Source: Penium margaritaceum (taxonomy: Eukaryota > Streptophyta > Zygnematophyceae > Desmidiales > Peniaceae). Taken from it: a stretch of DNA of 33,293 bases. The notes under the pieces were generated by a model. It saw only the letters and a list, made by a program, of their open reading frames with translations, was not told where the DNA came from and did no database searches. Positions within the stretch are counted from its first letter, which is position 1, and each line of letters starts with the position of its first letter. This document shows positions 1 through 11,449 of this stretch, piece by piece. The position numbers and the translations under genes are program-made. The stretch lies in NCBI GenBank assembly GCA_023375785.1, contig SZWC01000583.1:241673-274965 (forward strand), written 5' to 3'.

Positions 1-835
1 AGAGAGAGAGAGAGAGAGAGGAGAGAGAGCGGGGAAGGGAGGGAGGGAGGGAGCAAGGGAGGGAGGGAGCGAAGGAGGGAGGGAAGGAGCGAGGCAGGGA
101 GGGAGCGGAGGAGGACAGAATGAGGGAGGGAAGGGAAAAGGAAGGAAGGAGAGAGGAAGGGAGGAAAGGAGGAGGATGGACGGGCGGAGGGATGGAAGGG
201 ACGGAGGGGACAGGGAGAGAGGGGAGTAGGAAGGGAGGGAGCGAGGGAGAGGGACGGACAGGAGGAGGGGGGACAGGGAGGAAAGATGGGAGGGAAAGGG
301 AGGGTGGAGGTGGGAGAGGGGAGGGGGAAGAGGGGTCTGGTGGGAGGTAGGGAAGGAGGAGAGAGGGAGAAGGATGGACAGGAGGAGAGGGAGGAAGGAG
401 GGACAGGAAGAGGGAGGGGAGAGGAAGGATGGGAGGAGGAGAGGAGAGGGGAAGGGAGGGAGGGAGGAGGGAAGAAAGAAGAGGGAAAAACAGGGATGGG
501 GAGGGAGGGAGTGGGGGAAGGAGGAAGAGGGAAGGGAGGGAGGGAGTGAGGGAGGGAGGGAGGGTGCAGGGGAGGATGCAAGGAGGGAGAGAGGGGGAAA
601 GGAAGGAAGGAGGGAGGAGGGGAGGTAGGGAGGATGATGGACAGGCGGAGGGATGGAAGGGAGGGAGGGGAAAAAGGGAGAGAGGGGAGGCAGGAGGGAG
701 GGAGTGAGGGCGAGGGACGGACAGGAGGAGGGAGGGGCAGGTAGGAGGGAAGGAAGGGGAAGGGAGGATAGAGGTGGGAGAGGGGAGGGAGGAGAGAGGT
801 CGAGTGGGAGGGAGGGAAGGAGGGAGGGACGGAGG

Positions 836-1350
836 GAGGGACAGAGGGAGGGACAGAGGGAGGGACAGAGGGAGGGACAGAGGGAGGGACAGAGGGAGGG
901 ACAGAGGGAGGGACAGAGGGAGGGACAGAGGGAGGGACAGAGGGAGGGACAGAGGGAGGGACAGAGGGAGGGACAGAGGGAGGGACAGAGGGAGGGACAG
1001 AGGGAGGGACAGAGGGAGGGACAGAGGGAGGGACAGAGGGAGGGACAGAGGGAGGGACAGAGGGAGGGACAGAGGGAGGGACAGAGGGAGGGACAGAGGG
1101 AGGGACAGAGGGAGGGACAGAGGGAGGGACAGAGGGAGGGACAGAGGGAGGGACAGAGGGAGGGACAGAGGGAGGGACAGAGGGAGGGACAGAGGGAGGG
1201 ACAGAGGGAGGGACAGAGGGAGGGACAGAGGGAGGGACAGAGGGAGGGACAGAGGGAGGGACAGAGGGAGGGACAGAGGGAGGGACAGAGGGAGGGACAG
1301 AGGGAGGGACAGAGGGAGGGACAGAGGGAGGGACAGAGGGAGGGACAGAC
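836..1350. repeat. 12-bp tandem minisatellite (AGGGAGGGACAG)n
   Basis: About 42 head-to-tail copies of a 12-bp unit, AGGGAGGGACAG, run with virtually no variation. The ends fray into GGAC-type variants after about 1346. Because 12 is a multiple of three, every frame is open: one reads Arg-Glu-Gly-Gln repeatedly and another Asp-Arg-Gly-Arg. The uniformity contrasts with the irregular purine sequence on either side and points to recent expansion or homogenisation. Confidence 0.97.
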
Positions 1351-1497
1351 GGAGGGACGGAGGGACAAAGAGAGGGACGGAGGGAGAGAGGGAGGGACGG
1401 AGGTAGGGATGGAGGGAGGGACGGAGGGAGGGACGGAGGGAGGGATGGAGGGAGGGAGGGAAGGAGGGAGGGAAGGAGGGAGGGATGGAGGGATGTA

Positions 1498-1660
1498 CAA
1501 ACAGACGGACGGACGGAGGGAAGGACGGACGGGCAGACGGACAGACGGGCAGACAGAAATATGGACAGACGGACGGATAGACGGACGAACGGATGAACGG
1601 AAGGACAAACGGATGAACGGATGGACGTACGGATGGACGGACGGACGTACGGAGGGAGGG
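1498..1660. repeat. GGAC/GGAT tetranucleotide-like repeat
   Basis: An irregular run of GGAC, GGAT, AGAC and GTAC tetranucleotides (ACGGACGGACGG, ATGGACGTACGG). It continues the purine tract but with a pyrimidine at every fourth position. It looks like an older relative of the minisatellite in which the GGAC word became the main unit. Confidence 0.8.
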
Positions 1661-1776
1661 AGGATGGGAGGGAGAAGGAAGGAGAGGGATCAAGGAAGGG
1701 AAAGGGGGAGAGGAGGGGGGAGGGGAGAGGGGAGAGGTGAGGGCTGGGGGGGGAGGGAGGGAGGAGTGAGAGCAGC

Positions 1777-2160
1777 TCACCTGAGCCGCCAGAGTGCACC
1801 AGGGGAGGTCGTGCGCTGCACGCGCCGGGATGGGGAGCCACGACACGTGCGCCAAGGGGGGAAGGTACATGCCACGGGCGGCGAGCAGGGGGAGATCCGT
1901 GCCACACAAGCCGGGAAGGGGTGAGGGGGTGGCAATGTGCGCGATGAGGGAGGGGGTGCGCGCCACGGGCACCGAGCAGTGGTCCACGCAACGCGTGGCA
2001 ACGGGGCGACCACGCAACGTGCAGCGATGGAGGGGGCACGTAACGCGCAAGCGACGTGGGGGGGTCAGTGCCAACGCGCGCCACTGGGGGAGGGCAGCGC
2101 CAACGCGCACAACTATGGGGGGAGCGCCAACGCGAGCAAAGGGGAAAACACCGGAAACCA
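1777..2160. repeat. Degenerate GC-rich tandem repeat
   Basis: Successive segments carry variants of GCCAACGCG or GCCACGGGC followed by a G-run and AGCAG or AGC (for example around 1870, 1960, 2070, 2098 and 2130). Spacing is roughly 27-35 bp. The last three units, about 2070-2150, are the clearest. No protein is recognisable in any frame. Confidence 0.55.
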
Positions 2161-2689
2161 ACAGAACCGCAAGGAAGTTCTGACAGCGACGAGGTGGCGG
2201 CGCCGACGAACACCACGAGGGGAAGGCACTAAAGACACGCACCACAAAAATGTGGTGTGTGTGGTTGAGACGTGGGCAACGCAATCCCCACGGAAACGCC
2301 CGAGATGCCAAAAATTCTGGTAAGGCCTGGCGCTAGTCTAGAGGGTCAACAAGGTGTAGCGGATTGCATTAGGGAGAGAAGCAGAAGAAAAATCGGGATT
2401 GACTAGGTTGGCTGTGATTCCATGTTGAAGAAGATAGGATGTTTAGATCAAGAAGATAATTGACACAATAGCCAACAAGGATACATATGGTGAATGGTCA
2501 TGAGTGCGCATGGGCATCACATGCCATTGGGTTGGGTTGCGCGCAACCCAACGGCAACCCAACGGCTCTTACAACCATTGAGGAGCCGCCGTCCCTACTT
2601 TGGGAAAATTCCCAAGGAGACCCTATCGAATCTTCATGCTACAAGCTAGCCCATGTCACAACTTTGGGCATCATTGACTACTTTAACAT
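2161..2689. other. Unassigned sequence with a 22-bp perfect palindrome
   Basis: No gene is recognised. At 2531-2552 lies a perfect 22-bp palindrome (GTTGGGTTGCG followed by its exact complement). The half-site word CAACCCAACGG is then repeated directly at 2553-2575. If the LTR beginning at 2690 had the same length as its partner at 12214, its U3 would fall here, but I see no clear similarity to that U3. Confidence 0.5.
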
Positions 2690-3107
2690 TAACAAACATT
2701 GGAACATAGTATCTAGGGAGACATCCATCCACATACGCTCATGGTGAATGTAGCTACATGTATTTCTATTATGCATGCCTATGTAGAATTGTTGAGGTGC
2801 TGCACTGGGTTGCTCATCCTACAAGACCACACTTTTGGTCATTCCGAGGTGTGAGAAATCACCTGCGGTACACTGCTGACCGGTCTGCTTCAATCCTGGG
2901 GTAGCCTCCAGACTCCAAGTGAAAATTTTCGTGTGGGTGGTCCGGTCGACCGGTTGCTAACACCTTGTCCTGTCTCCTATTTGTAACTCTTTGGCTCAGC
3001 TCTCGAGCTTCTAAGGATTTCTCCCCGCCTCATCCATGGTATTGTGTGTGCATCTCCTACATGTTAGCTTGCTTAGCGTTCTATTCTAGCAAGCGTTCGT
3101 TGCCTAT
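2690..3107 (+). repeat. Partial 5' LTR of the composite copia block
   Basis: This stretch aligns along its length with 12437-12859. Shared landmarks include AACAAACATTGGA at the start, GGTGCTGCA, GGTTGCT, the GTCGACCGGTTGCTAACACC block near 2945, AGCTCTCGAGCTTCTAAGGATT, CCCCGCCTCATCCATGG and GTTAGCTTGCTT near the end. It is followed at once by a tRNA-Met primer-binding site. The counterpart LTR has a further 223 bp at its 5' end that I cannot find here, so the U3 has been lost, replaced or has diverged. Substitutions are frequent, suggesting an old insertion. Confidence 0.85.
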
Positions 3108-3119
3108 TGGTATCAGAGC
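3108..3119 (+). other. Primer-binding site for initiator tRNA-Met
   Basis: TGGTATCAGAGC is the sequence complementary to the 3' end of plant initiator tRNA-Met and is the usual minus-strand primer site of plant LTR retrotransposons (established). It lies immediately after the recognisable LTR end, which fixes the LTR boundary near 3107. Confidence 0.92.
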
Positions 3120-4699
3120 AGGGAGACGCACGTCTCCACCCATTCAGAGAGGTTTCTTCCCCCTCTCGTCTTTGGTCTGGGCCAAACTTACAAATGCAAC
3201 AATTGCCCATTCCAGCCACACCATATGATGCATCTGCAACAGTGAGAATGCTATCAGCACATAGTCTAGCTTAGCATCATCTTCGATAGCATGTCGTCAT
3301 TTGTTTCTCCAAACTTCATTGCACCCGGCGGTGCATCTGTACCTGCACCCCATATGCAACTACCACATTACCCGTGTGCTTATGCATGCCTGACTCATGC
3401 CTCTGTACCCTTTTTTCTCATCTACACCAATGCATCTATCTCTATTACTATATATGCCATGGTATCTCCAACCATGGCATTGACTTGTACTTGTCCACTT
3501 GCAACAGCTTTGACCATCCTAGCAATGGTCGCGTGCATCTACACCCTTTAATCACACTCTATAGTGCATCTGTATCCGGGCATCATCCTCTGCCACTGTA
3601 TCTGCCACAACATCATCAACCATGGCACAGACTCGACCGCCAAAGTAGATCTGCCATTATCAAGACAGATGTCATTGTAACACGAGCAAGAAAGTGACAG
3701 TGGTGATAGTAACTACAACTGTAACCAGAGGCGCTTGGTGCATCTATTCCGTGACTCTTCTTGCCAGCACCACACCAATGTTCGCTCTAACACTACAAGC
3801 ATCAAAGTAGCACCGGAAACTTTAACTATAGCCGTAACCACATCGATGGTGCTGAGAGTATCCGCTTTGTGCCACAACCTCAAAATAGTAGTAATGCAGC
3901 ACCAATGGCTGTAACTACAGCTACACCTGCATTACACGTACTCTGCACATCAGTTTGTGCCTTGCCTTGCAAGCATTGCAGAACCGTTAGCCGCAGCAAC
4001 AACAGTGGCAATGCTGTCACAATCACAGGAACATCAACATACAGTGAGTGTTGTTGTGAACCAGGTGCGGTATGCTAGCCTCAATGGGGTGATGCAAGCA
4101 CCAACCTGCTGCAACCAAGGGGAGGCCAGTGTACACCTTTCTGAGTATGTGGAAGCATATGATTGACTTGGAAGAGCATGGAAACACATGTAGCACAATG
4201 GTATTACACTGTACTTGTTATTCAATTGTCAACATATAAGATTCTATGTACATGACGACACATCCTAGGCCATCCGAGGTCTCCTAGCCATACACGGCTC
4301 TATACAAGCTAGGGATGAGTGGTTTTGACTCAAAATCACACATTTCATCTTTCCAGCTTTTTAGAATTCCATGGAGGTACAGCCGAGATATGGAAGTTCC
4401 TGTGAACCACGAGAATATGCCGCTAGCAGCACCACTAGCGGCGGTGACGGCTCCCCGAAGCACCCGAAGTGGCCCTCAAAGATCCTTGATGCATTGAATA
4501 ACCAGGCCCCAAGGTGCGCTTTGGCCTCGCTGGGTCGTCCGAGGGACAACCCCTGGTCCTTGGGGATGAATGTTTGGCCGGTCTAACCTTTGGGCGGACA
4601 TAAATTCCTCAAATCTTGACGAATTGACCCTGTTCTTGGGTTGATCTCGCACATTTTGTGTTGTAGATTCCAAATCCACAGTCAGATTACACATTGAAG
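3120..4699 (+). other. Retroelement leader or decayed gag-like sequence
   Basis: No intact gene. A short frame starting MQQLPIPATPYDAS at 3194, 75 bp after the primer-binding site, may be the first residues of a Gln-rich gag. A weak gag-like segment lies near 4057-4230 (NQVRYASLNGV, then EASVHLSEYVEAYD), broken by stops. About 4300-4690 shows nothing I recognise; it could include the 3' flank of the minus-strand gypsy fragment next door. All of this is inference from position and composition. Confidence 0.35.
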
Positions 4700-5735
4700 G
4701 AAGCCTCAAGCCGTGATCAGTGCTGTTGGCACTCTCCGGCTCGTACTTATCCCTTTAGGAGCGAGCCATCCCGGTTCGTTGTTGGTACTCCCGGAGTATG
4801 GCATGCATCCCCCAGACATGGGAGTTGTAAGAAGACTCCCATGGGTTGTGGGCTATGTCATAGCCCTTTCACTTGACGAGGTACTTCCACCCTTGGCCAC
4901 GATGACCGCAGTCAAGTTTGGCCTCTACCTCGAACTCTTGCTCGTCCTCCATTTCCACTGGAGGGGATTGCACGGAACTTTGGGTAGGAAAATTCTTCGC
5001 CGGATCATGATAGACCTTAAGCTTAGAGATGTGGAACACGTCGTGGACTGGCATGGAAGGTGAAACATCCAACCGCACCACCACGGGCATCCGCAGTTCG
5101 ATCACTTTGAACGAACCAAGCCACCGGGGTTTCAACTTGTCTAATCGAATCCCGCGAAGTTTGACATGCACGCTGCTAAGAAGCACACAATCACCAACAT
5201 TGAGCATTGTGTCTGCACGTCGGCTTTCCGCTTGCACTATCTGCTGCTCTTGCAAATTTTCCGTGTCGTCATCCAAATCTGCTTGTAGTCACGTGTGGTA
5301 GACTCCACCGTGGGCAGGTTGCTTGCAACATGCAAACTGAGGGGTGTGGTAGGCACCGTCCCATTCATCACCTTGAATGGTGCCTTGTCGGTGGAGGCAG
5401 ACGGGCAGGGCTATATGCCAGTCACTGGAAACCGCTGTTCCCATGCCGTCACATCCAGATCACCCACTGCACGGATGGGTTGCTCCAGTATCTGGATTGT
5501 CCGCTCCGTCTATCCGCCACTTTGGGGATAAAAACTGGTCGACAGCTGCACCTGGCTACCGTACCACTCCATGAGTACTCGCTAGAACTTGCCGATGAAA
5601 CACGATTCATGGTCGCTCAAAATGGACCATGAAATGCCATGGAGACGCACCACGTACTTCATGAACAGCCAAGCCATGCCTTCCGCATTTACCGTATCAC
5701 ACGTCGCGATGAAGTGCGGCGTCTTACTGGAGTGG
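4700..5735 (-). pseudogene. Ty3/gypsy integrase-chromodomain fragment (copy G1)
   Basis: Read on the minus strand this is the C-terminal half of a chromovirus Pol. From 5735 downward: integrase core (GHSSKTPHFI, then RLHGIS, ILSDHESCF with the second catalytic Asp, YGSQVQLSTSFYP, GG-stop-TERTIQ retaining the catalytic Glu). Next is the GPY/F-like integrase C-terminus in a clear 135-residue stretch (VGDCVLLSSVHVKLRG, KLKPRWLGSFKV, VFHISKLKVYHDP), then a chromodomain ending EFEVEAKLDC and WKYLVK. The expected Trp after YLVK is a stop (TGG to TGA), and several other stops break the frame. Chromodomains direct integration to methylated-histone chromatin (family knowledge). Reverse transcriptase and LTRs are not attached, so this is a fragment lodged inside the copia block. 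Confidence 0.88.
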
Positions 5736-7253
5736 CCATTTCAGTAAAAATTTCTATTTTGAAGATCCATGTTCAAGCCTCAGATAGAAGAATATTATTT
5801 GGTGTGGCCGTTAGCCTTTGTTTCTCATCACCAACCAACAAGGGTTACCTTTTACCTCTGAAGGCCCTTTTTTACCACATCACCAAAGAGCTTCAACGAA
5901 AGGCCACCTTCAGATGTACCTCTTCATTAAGAGGTACTTCCTCACACTACCAAAAGGATACATAGCCCTTTGTCATCAACAACAGCCTCAAGGCCAACAA
6001 GACCCTGGACTACTTAAGGTATTAAGGTCCAACAGCTCAATGTACACACTTACATCAGTGCCCTTGCAATGGGAGTTGGTGCCTACAATCAAGCTTAGCA
6101 CAAGTAGTAAGTGCAAGCACAAATGGTTTCAGATCTCTCTCTCAGGCCATAAACAATATTGGGGTGCACGGCGGAGTTCTCCAACTTGTGAAAGACACTC
6201 TCCTGTCTTTGAAATCATTGATTACGGTGTTCCAATGAGTTTTGTAAGCCTAGGGTCATCCCTAGAATTATTGTACTACTTGAATATGTAGTCATGCTCA
6301 TGCAGAGTGTGCATCAGGCATCTTTACCAGTCTGTGTGAGATTGATGAATTCATATGCATGCTTAGTGTGAATTTGCATTAGGAGTTCCTCTGTAAAACA
6401 TTCAATTCTTCCGCTGTATAATAAAGAGGCAAAAAGTTGGAGGTTTGTCTATCTACTTGTCCAATTTCTACTTGACAATGCTCTAGTGTGCTATTAAAGC
6501 TTAGGAGCAGATTTAACTCCCAGCCTCTGTCAAATTCGAACTATAAAAAGGAACAATTCTTAAGAAATGCATCCAATGGCTAACCCATTGGTACCTTATC
6601 CCTCCGTGAGTGATTGTTATAAAATTAAAAAGACCAAGAAATAAAATATACATGATCTGGTATAGAAATTAATGTCCAAAATACATGGTAAACATTGTGT
6701 CAAAAAGAAGCGAGGACTCCTCCATGGGTCCTCGATGATGTGGGACATCATAGTGCGGAAGTCAAAAGATGGTAGAAGTCAATTTTTGGCATATGATAAG
6801 ACCAACCCAATGTCAAAGATGAATACATTTAAATGCAACACCTACAGCCAAAATTCACTTGACAAGTAATTTTTCTTGGATATTGGCGCAAAAAAATGCT
6901 TGAACCATTATCGGTCATATAGGTTCATCCGTTTTTCAAAGGAAGCATCATTGTCCACCGGAAAATCAGTGATACTTGTTTTTCATTATTGGATTTCCGA
7001 GGTACTACAATGATCTTGTAGTTCTACACAAACCAACTATAGCATAGTAAGGATCACGACACGGTCTAGGGATGAGGTTCAAAGTTAATAATTGTAGAGA
7101 GGACGTATATGCCGAATTCTTTATGCTAACGATGTTTCAGCACCCACATCTTCATGGTCCAACCACCACGGAGTAATTCATGATCAAAATTGCCACAAAG
7201 GAATGACTGGCGTGTCATGACTTGAGAGGTTCGTGACACAATGAAATCCAACG
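5736..7253. other. Unassigned AT-richer block
   Basis: No protein family is recognised on either strand. A 157-codon open frame at 5818-6291 has no recognisable motif and sits between retroelement pieces. Near 6711 two small hairpins lie side by side: CGAGGAC/GTCCTCG (6711-6717 with 6728-6734) and ATGATGT/ACATCAT (6735-6741 with 6745-6751). Most likely this is filler from older insertions inside the copia block. Confidence 0.4.
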
Positions 7254-8480
7254 GTGTATGTCACGCTTATTGCTGTTGCATTCTCCACAATACCTGCTTC
7301 CACATTCACCACCTCTCATTCTCTCAATATTGATCCTCTTGCAATCGCTGCTGCTACCGGCATAGCAGCCGCCAAGGCGCTTGTGGTGCCAACGCATCAC
7401 AAACCCGACTTTGATCCCTTACCACCCCACTCCAAAATTAACCTTACCTTCTCCTCATGGGAAGTTCGCTTCAGGATGTGGGTAAAAGGCAAGCAACTTT
7501 TGGAATACTACCATGAACCAAACCCCTTAACTCTTCCTCCCTTTTTTCTTGTTTATTCTCATCCTGCTCGTGCTTTTCTTGCTCTCATCTTCGCTAGGCC
7601 CAATAATCTCATTGATGAGGTCAAGTCCTAAAACGCTGGCACTGCACGACGCACACCTGTTGACCCATTTTGCACAAACATACTCATCAAGCATCGCACC
7701 ATAGTCACTAAAAATGCTATACAGAGTGTTCTTACCGCATTGTTCAACACAATTTCTATGCATGCTGATGATACCACCGATACCTATTGGGCTCGCAGCC
7801 TTTTCCTGCTGTGGGACATGGGCAAGGCAGCAAATGGCCAACTCCTCACATTCCTCTCCATTATAAACGGCCCCATTCCCGAGCTCTCCAATTTTTTCAG
7901 AAAGGTGAAGGCCTCCGAACCTGAGTGTCTCCCCTCCGAGCCCGTTCTCGACGATGCTCCTCCAGGCATCGGTGATCTCTAGGCGCTCACCTCTGAAAGC
8001 CTCACCAACTGGTGGAGCAACCTACAGAACAAACGCATCCACCATGTAGCAGTTGTACCCACAGCCACTGCCATCCCCTCGTCATCTGCATCCACCTCTA
8101 CCTCATCCGTTTCCACATCCTCCCTGCCGGTCACTTCTCTCCGCAGTCAGGAGGGAGGGGACGTGGTTGGGGAAAAGGTAGAGGGATCTGCTACAGGTGG
8201 AAAAGGAGTGCACGATAGGGGTAAGGGTTTCGGCGGCTCATCCACCTCATCCTCCTCCTCTAGAACTCTTACATGCTGGAACTGTGACACCTCTGGTCAT
8301 TCCATTCTGAAATTACGTACACCGCCTGACAACACTTATCTTACATCTGTGATGTGGGTGCATTGGGTTTGCTCCTCCATCAGAACTGGTAGCACCGCCT
8401 GCGCCTCCACCTCGCTGCCTCAACCAGCCGCATTGTGTCTTCATTTACTGATGCTGCTGCCTATAGCACCACTATAGCGC
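7254..8480 (+). pseudogene. Ty1/copia gag remnant
   Basis: The first segment (7254-7631) carries the hallmark copia Gag start, DFDPLPPHSKINLTFSSWEV followed by RFRMWVKGKQLLEYY, matching the family pattern of a short leader, a conserved Trp and a KGxxL motif. The frame then shifts; a second segment (7740-7982) continues gag-like text (TDTYWARSLFLLWDM). A nucleocapsid zinc knuckle is visible at about 8274-8315 as CWNCDTSGHSILKL: the first two Cys, the Gly and the His are present but the last Cys is Leu. Gag would form the particle that packages element RNA; here frameshifts and the lost ligand make it non-functional. Confidence 0.8.
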
Positions 8481-8826
8481 CACCTCCACCACCCTACCCT
8501 TGGGGATAGCCTCATGGGTTTGGAGGGCTTGTCTTCCATGGCCCTTCTTTGGGCACTTACTCTCATCCTAGATGGGCCTCGGCTACCTACCCTGAGCAGT
8601 GTCTTACCTCCGGCGTCGTTATCACCCCTGATCCACCTGCGAACAACAGTCAGTTTGATGCAACCCTCTTCCATACCTTTTATCAGCGTCATCTCCATGA
8701 TCAGAGAGGTGAGAGTAAGTGTTCAGGGTCAATGTCACTTGCGTGTGCCGTGGAAGGGGATTCAATGGTGATGTGTGAGGTCATGTCCACGGTTTTCCAC
8801 CAGTCGATGTTCTGTGGCTTGACGAG

Positions 8827-9141
8827 TTGCAGTCTGTTTGCTTGCCTCGTTGTCTCACCGCCTATGGCCAGCAGCTCCCACCTCACTCTGCCATTTTCAT
8901 CGCCAATCATGTTCCTATTTCTATTCGTGTGTTGGGTGGCTTTTGGATCCTTCATTCATGGGCCATCCATCACATGACCTTATCTCGCTCCTCATTTGTC
9001 TCACTCGTCCCTGTTGGCTCTGTTCATTGTGTTCGGACTGGTTCTGGCCAGCTTCTCCCAGTTCAGGGTGTTGGGGTGGTCAGGTTTGTTGGACCTGGGA
9101 GGGGAATGTTTGTTCTAGATGTGTTGTTTGTCCCCTCGTGA
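8827..9141 (+). pseudogene. Ty1/copia aspartic protease remnant
   Basis: The frame reads FWILHSWAIHHMT, aligning with the copia protease active-site region FWILDSGASHHMT (family knowledge). The catalytic Asp is His (codon 8953-8955) and the Gly is Trp. Downstream text VRTGSGQLLPVQGVGVVRFV and DVLFVPS matches the remainder of the domain, so alignment is secure. The protease would release Gag, integrase and RT from the polyprotein; loss of the Asp makes it inactive. Gag remnants precede it and integrase follows, the normal copia order. Confidence 0.85.
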
Positions 9142-9159
9142 GCTAATTCTGCTCTCTGT

Positions 9160-9840
9160 CACGACACTCAGGGCATGGAATTCTCCTCCAACCATGGCAT
9201 TGCCTCTATCTTGCACCGCACCACTGGACACATTATGTTGCAAGGCACTTGCTGCGTTCGCCTTTTTTGTGTCCCATCTTTTGTGCCTATACCTGCTACA
9301 CCTACCCTTGTTAATGTTGCCCACTCTCTTTTTCAGGAAAACATCCACCTACTACATCGCCACCTCTTTCAGATCCACACCATTGCCATTTACAGCCTGC
9401 TTTGTGTGCTCCCCATTATGATCTTGATGCCTCTATGATTCCTGCTCCTTGTCCCACTAAGTGTTTTGATTGTACCCGAGGCAAAATGCATCGTTCCCCG
9501 TTCTCTACTTTGGAGTCTCGCGCCATGCATCCCCTTTACCTCTTGCATGCTGACGTGGGTCCTCATGGCCTTCTCCCTCCTTATGTCACCCCCTTTGAAT
9601 GCTGGTTTGGTTTCCGCGGCGACCAACGTCTTGCTCGCATCTGGGGCTGTGTCATTGCTGTTTGGCTCCTCGAGGATCCCATGGACGACAAAGTTAGTCC
9701 TCGTACACTCCTCTGCACCTTTCTTGGTGTTTTTGCCATGTCTAAGGCTTGGCACTTCTGGGACTCCGATAGGTCCTAGGTCATTGAATCCCATGATGCT
9801 CTCTTCTTTGAGGATCTCTTTCCTCACGACGTTTCCGGTA
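9160..9840 (+). pseudogene. Ty1/copia integrase remnant, core deleted
   Basis: The zinc-binding end is represented by LLHRHLFQIHT in one frame and KCFDCTRGKMHRSPF in another (second Cys pair near 9462-9473). It runs into PLYLLHADVGPHG, which carries the first catalytic Asp of the D,D,E triad. About ten residues later the text jumps to TPFECWFGF, which in intact copia integrases lies well over 100 residues further on, after the second Asp and the Glu. So most of the catalytic core has been deleted near 9585. The C-terminal landmarks RIWGCVIAVWL, LCTFLGVF and, in a shifted frame, SHDALFFED follow. Confidence 0.82.
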
Positions 9841-10345
9841 TCGCTCCTTCCTCCTCTCTCTCCTAACTTTGTTGGCTTGGAGGGATGGGTCTTTCTCAGC
9901 CTCAGGTCTCGCGACCCCTCCTTCCTCCACTGGCACAGCTCCCCCTGCTGGTCCTTCTCCTTCCTCTCAATCTTCACCTTTCTCTTCCACTGATGGTGAT
10001 TCCCCTATTATGTCCTCTCCATCGTCTGGCTCACCGCTCATCTCTTCTGTGGAGCTATTGCCAGTCCCTTCACCCTCTGCGTCCTCTGCGTTGGCACCTG
10101 TGCCGGCCATTGCCCAAGCACATTCTCCAGTTGGTGTTCCAACACAATCTCCGGCCAATGTCTCGGCACAATCCCCAACACCCTCCATTGTTGTGTCACA
10201 GACCTTGGCATCTGATGATGTCTCAGAGTCACCTCCTATGTCATAGATCCCTCATGTCGGTCCCGAGCCATACACACGCGGTGGGAGACTTTGCTCTCTT
10301 CTTCAGCATCCTATCTCCCAATCATCTTAGTCCTCCCAGCGCCTC
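9841..10345 (+). other. Ser/Pro-rich linker of the copia polyprotein
   Basis: Between integrase and reverse transcriptase, copia polyproteins have a poorly conserved linker. Here it is a Ser/Pro/Ala-rich frame (SPSSGSPLISSVELLP, then several SPVGVPTQSPANVSAQSP-like phrases near 10120-10190). Its repeated PTQSP and SAQSP words come from a short degenerate tandem repeat. It ends in a stop near 10246, about 100 bp before the RT frame. Confidence 0.5.
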
Positions 10346-11449
10346 ATGCGTCCCAGTGCATCATCCACCATGGCTGGCTCTTCTGCCAGACCCACAGGTC
10401 TTGATGCACTAGGTCCTACTGTCAACGTCGTCCATGCAAACTTTACTCTGGGCTATGCACTCATTTCTCACGAGATTCACAATGCCCTCAAGGCTTCCGT
10501 TGCTGGCTATGTCGTAGAGTGCTTTGCAGTAAGTGAACTGCACTTACTCCCTTCACAGCCTACCACTATTTGGCAGGCTCGTGAGGCAGCCAATGCTGAC
10601 CTGTGGAAAAATTCCATGCAAGAGGAGCTGAGCGCCCTCAAGAAACACGTGATAGTTGAGCTTGTGGAACTTCGAGCAGGCCTCAAAGATGTCTCAGCTC
10701 GCTGGGTCCTTTGGCAAAAGCCGAAGCCTGATGGCAAGGTTGATAGGTACAAGTCCTGGCTCACAAGTAAGGGATTCTCTCAGATCCCTAGCATTGACTT
10801 TGACGAGACATTAGCTCCAGTCGGAAGATACACCACCGTTTGTGCCCTTATAAGTCTTGTTGCCAAGGATGGCTGGGAACTAGAGCAGATGGACGTCAAT
10901 AATGAATTCTTCCATGACCAGCTTGATGAGGAGATCTATGTGGTACATCCACTGAGCTTCATCAATGACAGAAACATGGTTTGGAAACTGCACAAGACTT
11001 TGTATGGACTCAAGCACTTGCAACACTGTTGGAACATGGAGATCTCCTCCACTCTGGAGAGAAGTGGCTACCGTCGCAGACTTTTCGAGCTTGCACTGGT
11101 TCTAAGTGCATCATCAGAACCCTTCATGGCCATTCTGGTCTATGTCGACGGCCTACTCATTGCCTCACACAGTCCCGCGGCTATCCATGAAGTGAAATCT
11201 CTACTACAGTCCATCTACAAAATGAAGGACTTGGGCCCCGCTCGAGTGTTCCTTGGTATGGAATTTGAACATGATCATCAGCGTTGCACTTTGCATGTGC
11301 ACCAGGCTACCTTCATTTGCATCCTAGAAGAGCGCTTTCCCTCCCTTGTTGCCGACACACCCATTGCATGTCCATTGATGATGCTAGCGGATCAGCGCTC
11401 ACTGAAGTCGCCTGATTTCTCATATTTGGGAGACCATCAACATCACTGA
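10346..11449 (+). pseudogene. Ty1/copia reverse transcriptase, YVDD mutated to YVDG
   Basis: A 367-codon frame carries an almost complete copia-type RT (RVT_2). In order: LWKNSMQEELSALKKH, RWVLWQKPKPDGKVDRYKSW, LTSKGFSQIPSIDFDETLAP, the first catalytic-Asp region LEQMDVNNEFFHDQLDEEIY, VWKLHKTLYGLKHLQHCW, then ILVYVDGLLIAS and MKDLGPARVFLGMEF. The YVDD active-site box reads YVDG at 11141-11152, removing the second of the paired metal-binding aspartates. RT would copy element RNA into cDNA in the particle; this copy should be catalytically dead although its frame is long. It ends in a frame break before RNase H. Confidence 0.93.

Larger units (their letters stand above)
1..1775. repeat. Polypurine low-complexity tract
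   Basis: The + strand is almost entirely G and A for about 1.7 kb, built from drifting GGGA, GGAA and GAGA units, with scattered C and T mainly in GGAC and GGAT units. The first 30 bases are a GA microsatellite. Long open frames run through it only because purine codons rarely give stops; they encode nothing but Arg, Glu, Gly and Lys, so no gene is called. Repeated GGG runs make G-quadruplex formation likely, and the strand asymmetry is of the kind that can form triplex DNA (established for such tracts, not shown here). Confidence 0.95.

Noticed and set aside
836..1350. Regular repeats considered as a CRISPR array
   Set aside because: There are no spacers; units are contiguous 12-mers in a eukaryotic setting.
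653..1924. 423-codon open frame made of Arg-Glu-Gly-Gln repeats
   Set aside because: It is a by-product of a 12-bp purine repeat, which leaves all frames open; no start context, domain or normal composition.
5818..6291. 157-codon open frame
   Set aside because: No family motif, lies among retroelement debris, and codon pattern gives no support.
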